Assembly (NCBI GenBank): GCA_900549345.1
Contig: UROC01000022.1
Coordinates: 1 to 25,608, forward strand
Direction of reading: 5' to 3'
DNA: 25,608 bases
Source of the DNA: an uncultured Collinsella sp.
Lineage (GTDB): Bacteria; Actinomycetota; Coriobacteriia; Coriobacteriales; Coriobacteriaceae
Part shown: piece after piece, positions 23,337 to 25,608 of the stretch
How positions within the stretch are numbered: the first letter of the stretch is position 1
How the letters are laid out: every line of letters begins with the position of its first letter
Translations under genes and position numbers: made by a program
Notes under the pieces: model-generated
The model's database searches: none
Told to the model about the DNA's origin: nothing
The model's input: the letters and a program-made list of their open reading frames with translations, nothing else

Positions 23337-25181
23337 CTAGCAACCCTCCTTTGAGCAAGTAGGCGCAGGGGCAGTCGGGGCGGACGCGGGCACCGTGCTC
23401 CCCTGCTGGCCCTCGAGCTCCTCGCGGCGCAGCTGCGACTGGCAAATCTCGCGATAGAGCTGGCAGCTTGCATACAGCTCGTCATGCGTGCCCAGGCCCG
23501 CAACCGATCCGTGGTCGAGCACGCAGATCATGTCGGCATCGCGCACGGTCGAGACACGCTGGCTCACGATGACCGTCGTGAGCGGCAGCCCGCCCTCGGC
23601 GGCACCGCGCACGCTGCGCTCGCGGATGGCATGGCGAAGCGCCGCGTCGGTCTTAAAATCGAGCGCCGAGGCGGAGTCGTCCATGATCAATATCTGAGGC
23701 GAGCCCACCAGGGCGCGCGCGATGGTCAGGCGCTGGCGTTGGCCACCGCTGAAGTTCTTACCGCCCGCCTCGACCGGGGCATCGAGCCCCTGCGGCTTGT
23801 TGCGCACGAATTCGCTGGCCTGCGCCATATCGAGCGCCGCCCAGAGCTCATCGTCGGTCGCTGACTCGTCACGCCAGGTCAGGTTGCTGCGGATGGTGCC
23901 GCTCACCAGCGACGCGCGCTGCGGGACGGTCGCGACCACATGGCGCAGCTGGTCGAGCGGCCAGGCGCGCACGTCGGAGCCCATCACGCTCACACTGCCG
24001 GTACCCGCATCGTAGAGGCGCGGAATAAGCGAGACGAGCGTGGACTTGCCGCTACCCGTGCCGCCGATAATGCCGAGCGTTTTGCCCAGCGGCAGTTCCA
24101 GGGTCACATCGTCGACGGCGTTGGCAGCGCCCACGCCAAACGAAAAACTCGCATGGCTCAAGCTCAGCGCAGGAACTGGAGCGACATTGCCCGGCTCGGG
24201 CAGTGTGACCGGCTGGTTGTCCTCGTCGGTGATGCTCGGCACGCAATTGAGCACCTCGTTGATACGCGACGCACTCGCGCTCGCCTTGGTAAAGACCACG
24301 ACCAAGTTGGCGACGTACACGATGGAGGTCAGGGTCTGCGTCATGTAGTTCACAAACGCCATGACCTGGCCCTGCGTGAGCTCGCCCACGTTGACCTGGA
24401 TGCCGCCCACCCACAGGATGGCGCACACGCCCAGGTTCATCACAAGAAACGTGACGGGGTTGAGAATCGACGAGAGCTTGCCCACCGCGATGGCAGTATT
24501 GGCCTGGTCATCGGCGGCTTGGGCAAAGCGCTCGCGCTCGTGGTCCTCGCGCACGAAGGCGCGAACCACGCGAGCGCCCGAAAGGCCTTCGCGGCAGATA
24601 AGCGCGATGCGGTCGAGCTTTGCCTGCAGCTGCTTGTAGTACGGAATACAGCGCGCCATGACAAACCAAAACACCAGGCCGATGGCGGGCGTGCAGATCA
24701 AAAAGATGATGCCGAGCTTAAGGTCGATGGCAAGGGCCGCGACCATGGAGCCCACCGCCAGGAAAGGCCAGCGGATGAGCATACGCACGCCCAGCGCCAC
24801 GGCGAGCTGCACCTGGTTGACGTCGTTGGTAATGCGCGTGATGAGCGACGGCGTGCCAAAACGGTCGAGTTCGGCATAGCTCAGCTTGTTGATGTGCTGG
24901 TAGAGCGCGCCGCGAATGTCGGTGCCCATGCCCTGCGAGGTGAGCGCCGCCATCTTTTGGCAGACGAGCGTAAACGAGATGCCGATCACAGCCATGGCGC
25001 CAAGTACCATACCGTAGTGGACGACGGCGTTCACGTCGTGTGCGCCGATACCCTTATCAATCATCTGGGCAATCACCAGCGGCGTCAGCAGGTCAAAGAT
25101 CACTTCGATCAGCTTGCACGCAGGACCAATCACCATATAGCGGCGAAACTTACCGCCAAAACGCCTGAGCAGCTCAATCAT
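23337..25181 (-). CDS. ABC exporter half-transporter with degenerate ATP site
   Basis: A 614-aa fusion of a membrane domain (~15-300) and an ATPase domain (~335-585). Walker A is GGTGSGKS (373-380) and the signature is FSGGQ (477-481). Walker B is ILIMDD, with Asp502 where the catalytic Glu should be, and the H-loop histidine is replaced by Gln541 (SQRVST). The partner's non-consensus signature FSQGQ would face this site. This is the pattern of asymmetric exporters such as TM287/288 or LmrCD, with one catalytic and one degenerate site. The C-terminus is a Pro/Ala/Ser tail with two cysteines. ATG 25181 was chosen because it begins at the usual ELLRRFGGKF stretch with GGGAG upstream; the frame extends to a GTG at 25238. 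Confidence 0.92.
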   Translation of the reverse strand: MIELLRRFGGKFRRYMVIGPACKLIEVIFDLLTPLVIAQMIDKGIGAHDVNAVVHYGMVLGAMAVIGISFTLVCQKMAALTSQGMGTDIRGALYQHINKLSYAELDRFGTPSLITRITNDVNQVQLAVALGVRMLIRWPFLAVGSMVAALAIDLKLGIIFLICTPAIGLVFWFVMARCIPYYKQLQAKLDRIALICREGLSGARVVRAFVREDHERERFAQAADDQANTAIAVGKLSSILNPVTFLVMNLGVCAILWVGGIQVNVGELTQGQVMAFVNYMTQTLTSIVYVANLVVVFTKASASASRINEVLNCVPSITDEDNQPVTLPEPGNVAPVPALSLSHASFSFGVGAANAVDDVTLELPLGKTLGIIGGTGSGKSTLVSLIPRLYDAGTGSVSVMGSDVRAWPLDQLRHVVATVPQRASLVSGTIRSNLTWRDESATDDELWAALDMAQASEFVRNKPQGLDAPVEAGGKNFSGGQRQRLTIARALVGSPQILIMDDSASALDFKTDAALRHAIRERSVRGAAEGGLPLTTVIVSQRVSTVRDADMICVLDHGSVAGLGTHDELYASCQLYREICQSQLRREELEGQQGSTVPASAPTAPAPTCSKEGC

Positions 25182-25335
25182 GTATAGGCGCTCCCTATCA
25201 TCATCCACATTCAATTCGAACCATGATAGTACCGCCACCCCAAAAGAAGCGTAAACAACTCGTCATTTCTAATGGGATTCGGTTTCCAAAGAAGCGGAAA
25301 GACACGCGCACGCCCAGCCAGTGTCGGGTCGACCG

Positions 25336-25364
25336 CTTGGTATACTTACATTAGTGCTACCAAG
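25336..25364 (+). promoter_or_regulatory. Promoter with overlapping operator-like palindrome
   Basis: CTTGGTA (25336-25342) and TACCAAG (25358-25364) form a perfect 7-bp inverted repeat spaced by 15 bp. The left half overlaps a TATACT -10 (25341-25346), and the right half covers or follows the likely start site. A dimeric repressor bound here would block transcription. The rest of the 215-bp gap upstream (25182-25396) shows no gene. Confidence 0.45.
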
Positions 25365-25396
25365 TTAGTCGCCGACCCTTGAAATGAGGTGCCGAG

Positions 25397-25585
25397 ATGA
25401 ACGACATTCTCGCAAGAAGAGCAAGACGAGCAACTGTGGGCATCGCCCTTTCCGCGGCACTTGTCGCGGGAATCGCCCCCGCAACGGCGATAGCGGCAGA
25501 AACCAGTTCCCCCACCGGTGCAGTTGCCTTGCAGACGGAAGATGCGGCCGCCGCAAAAGAAAAGGCTCTGTTAGACCAGGATTGA
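25397..25585 (+). CDS. Secreted protein N-terminus, short or disrupted
   Basis: A 62-codon frame starting at an ATG with GAGGT 7 bp upstream. It encodes a basic start (ILARRARRATVG), a hydrophobic core and AIAAE, a clear signal peptide with cleavage near residue 34. An Ala/Lys/Glu-rich segment (DAAAAKEKALLDQD) follows. The frame stops at TGA (25583-25585), but the same frame stays open for the next seven codons (HKSDVTA) to the window edge. It may be a full small exported peptide, or the first part of a longer secreted protein interrupted by a nonsense codon. The few remaining bases cannot decide. No family is recognised. Confidence 0.55.
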   Translation: MNDILARRARRATVGIALSAALVAGIAPATAIAAETSSPTGAVALQTEDAAAAKEKALLDQD

Positions 25586-25608
25586 CATAAATCCGATGTC
25601 ACCGCGAC

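Noticed and set aside
21540..23354. Long 604-codon open frame on the plus strand opposite the ABC exporter gene
   Set aside because: His/Arg/Asp-rich translation with no domain; it mirrors a strongly supported ABC transporter frame in GC-rich DNA.
25273..25300. Another copy of the alternating repeat (TGGGATTCGGTTTCC followed by GCGGAAAG)
   Set aside because: Spacing is 21 bp instead of 29, and the second half lacks the TCCC end; likely chance.

Overview
The window looks like a chromosomal segment of a high-GC Gram-positive gut actinobacterium, most likely Collinsella or a close Coriobacteriia relative. This is inferred from GC-rich coding sequence with AT-rich intergenic gaps, purine-rich Shine-Dalgarno sites, a sortase-anchored surface protein, an LTA-synthase-like sulfatase and GGGAC-core palindromes between genes. 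No rRNA, tRNA, CRISPR array, phage gene or transposase was seen.

Left part (1-5.9 kb). A small sugar-phosphate unit (transaldolase-family aldolase, then an orphan PTS IIA protein) is transcribed leftward, divergently from a DeoR-type regulator. The 348-bp gap between them carries repeated TTTC/GAAAG operator-like motifs. A strong bidirectional terminator separates the regulator from a Cof-type HAD phosphatase. A fused 23S rRNA methyltransferase (RlmK/RlmL type) follows; its first catalytic domain appears to lack the usual NPPY motif.

Potassium region (5.9-11.5 kb). A KdpE-like response regulator, a short KdpD-like histidine kinase without the usual cytoplasmic N-terminus, and a Kup potassium transporter lie in a row on the minus strand, with a nitroreductase upstream. 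Three palindromes with GGGAC-like centres punctuate this stretch, and one of them is a good terminator after kup.

Surface region (11.7-19.8 kb). An LTA-synthase-like membrane sulfatase is followed by a large (1362 aa) secreted protein with an LANTG sorting signal, FG-GAP/VCBS-like calcium loops, an FN3 domain and an Ig-like domain. Non-coding structure surrounds this gene almost symmetrically. Two ~130-bp structured palindromes (14033-14163 and 19113-19241) share an invariant core but have co-varying stems, and they lie in opposite orientations. Inside them, on both sides of the gene, is an unusual alternating inverted repeat: a seven-unit, 62-bp-period array at 18604-19053 and a single isolated pair at 14257-14305. 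This is the part of the window most likely to be an undescribed system.

Right part (19.3-25.6 kb). A flavodoxin-like protein is followed by an AAA ATPase with a DUF4143-type nuclease-fold C-terminus, preceded by six tandem 23-bp repeats. Next comes a translationally coupled heterodimeric ABC exporter with one degenerate ATP site. At the edge is the start of a secreted protein whose frame meets a stop after 62 codons, preceded by a palindrome over its promoter.
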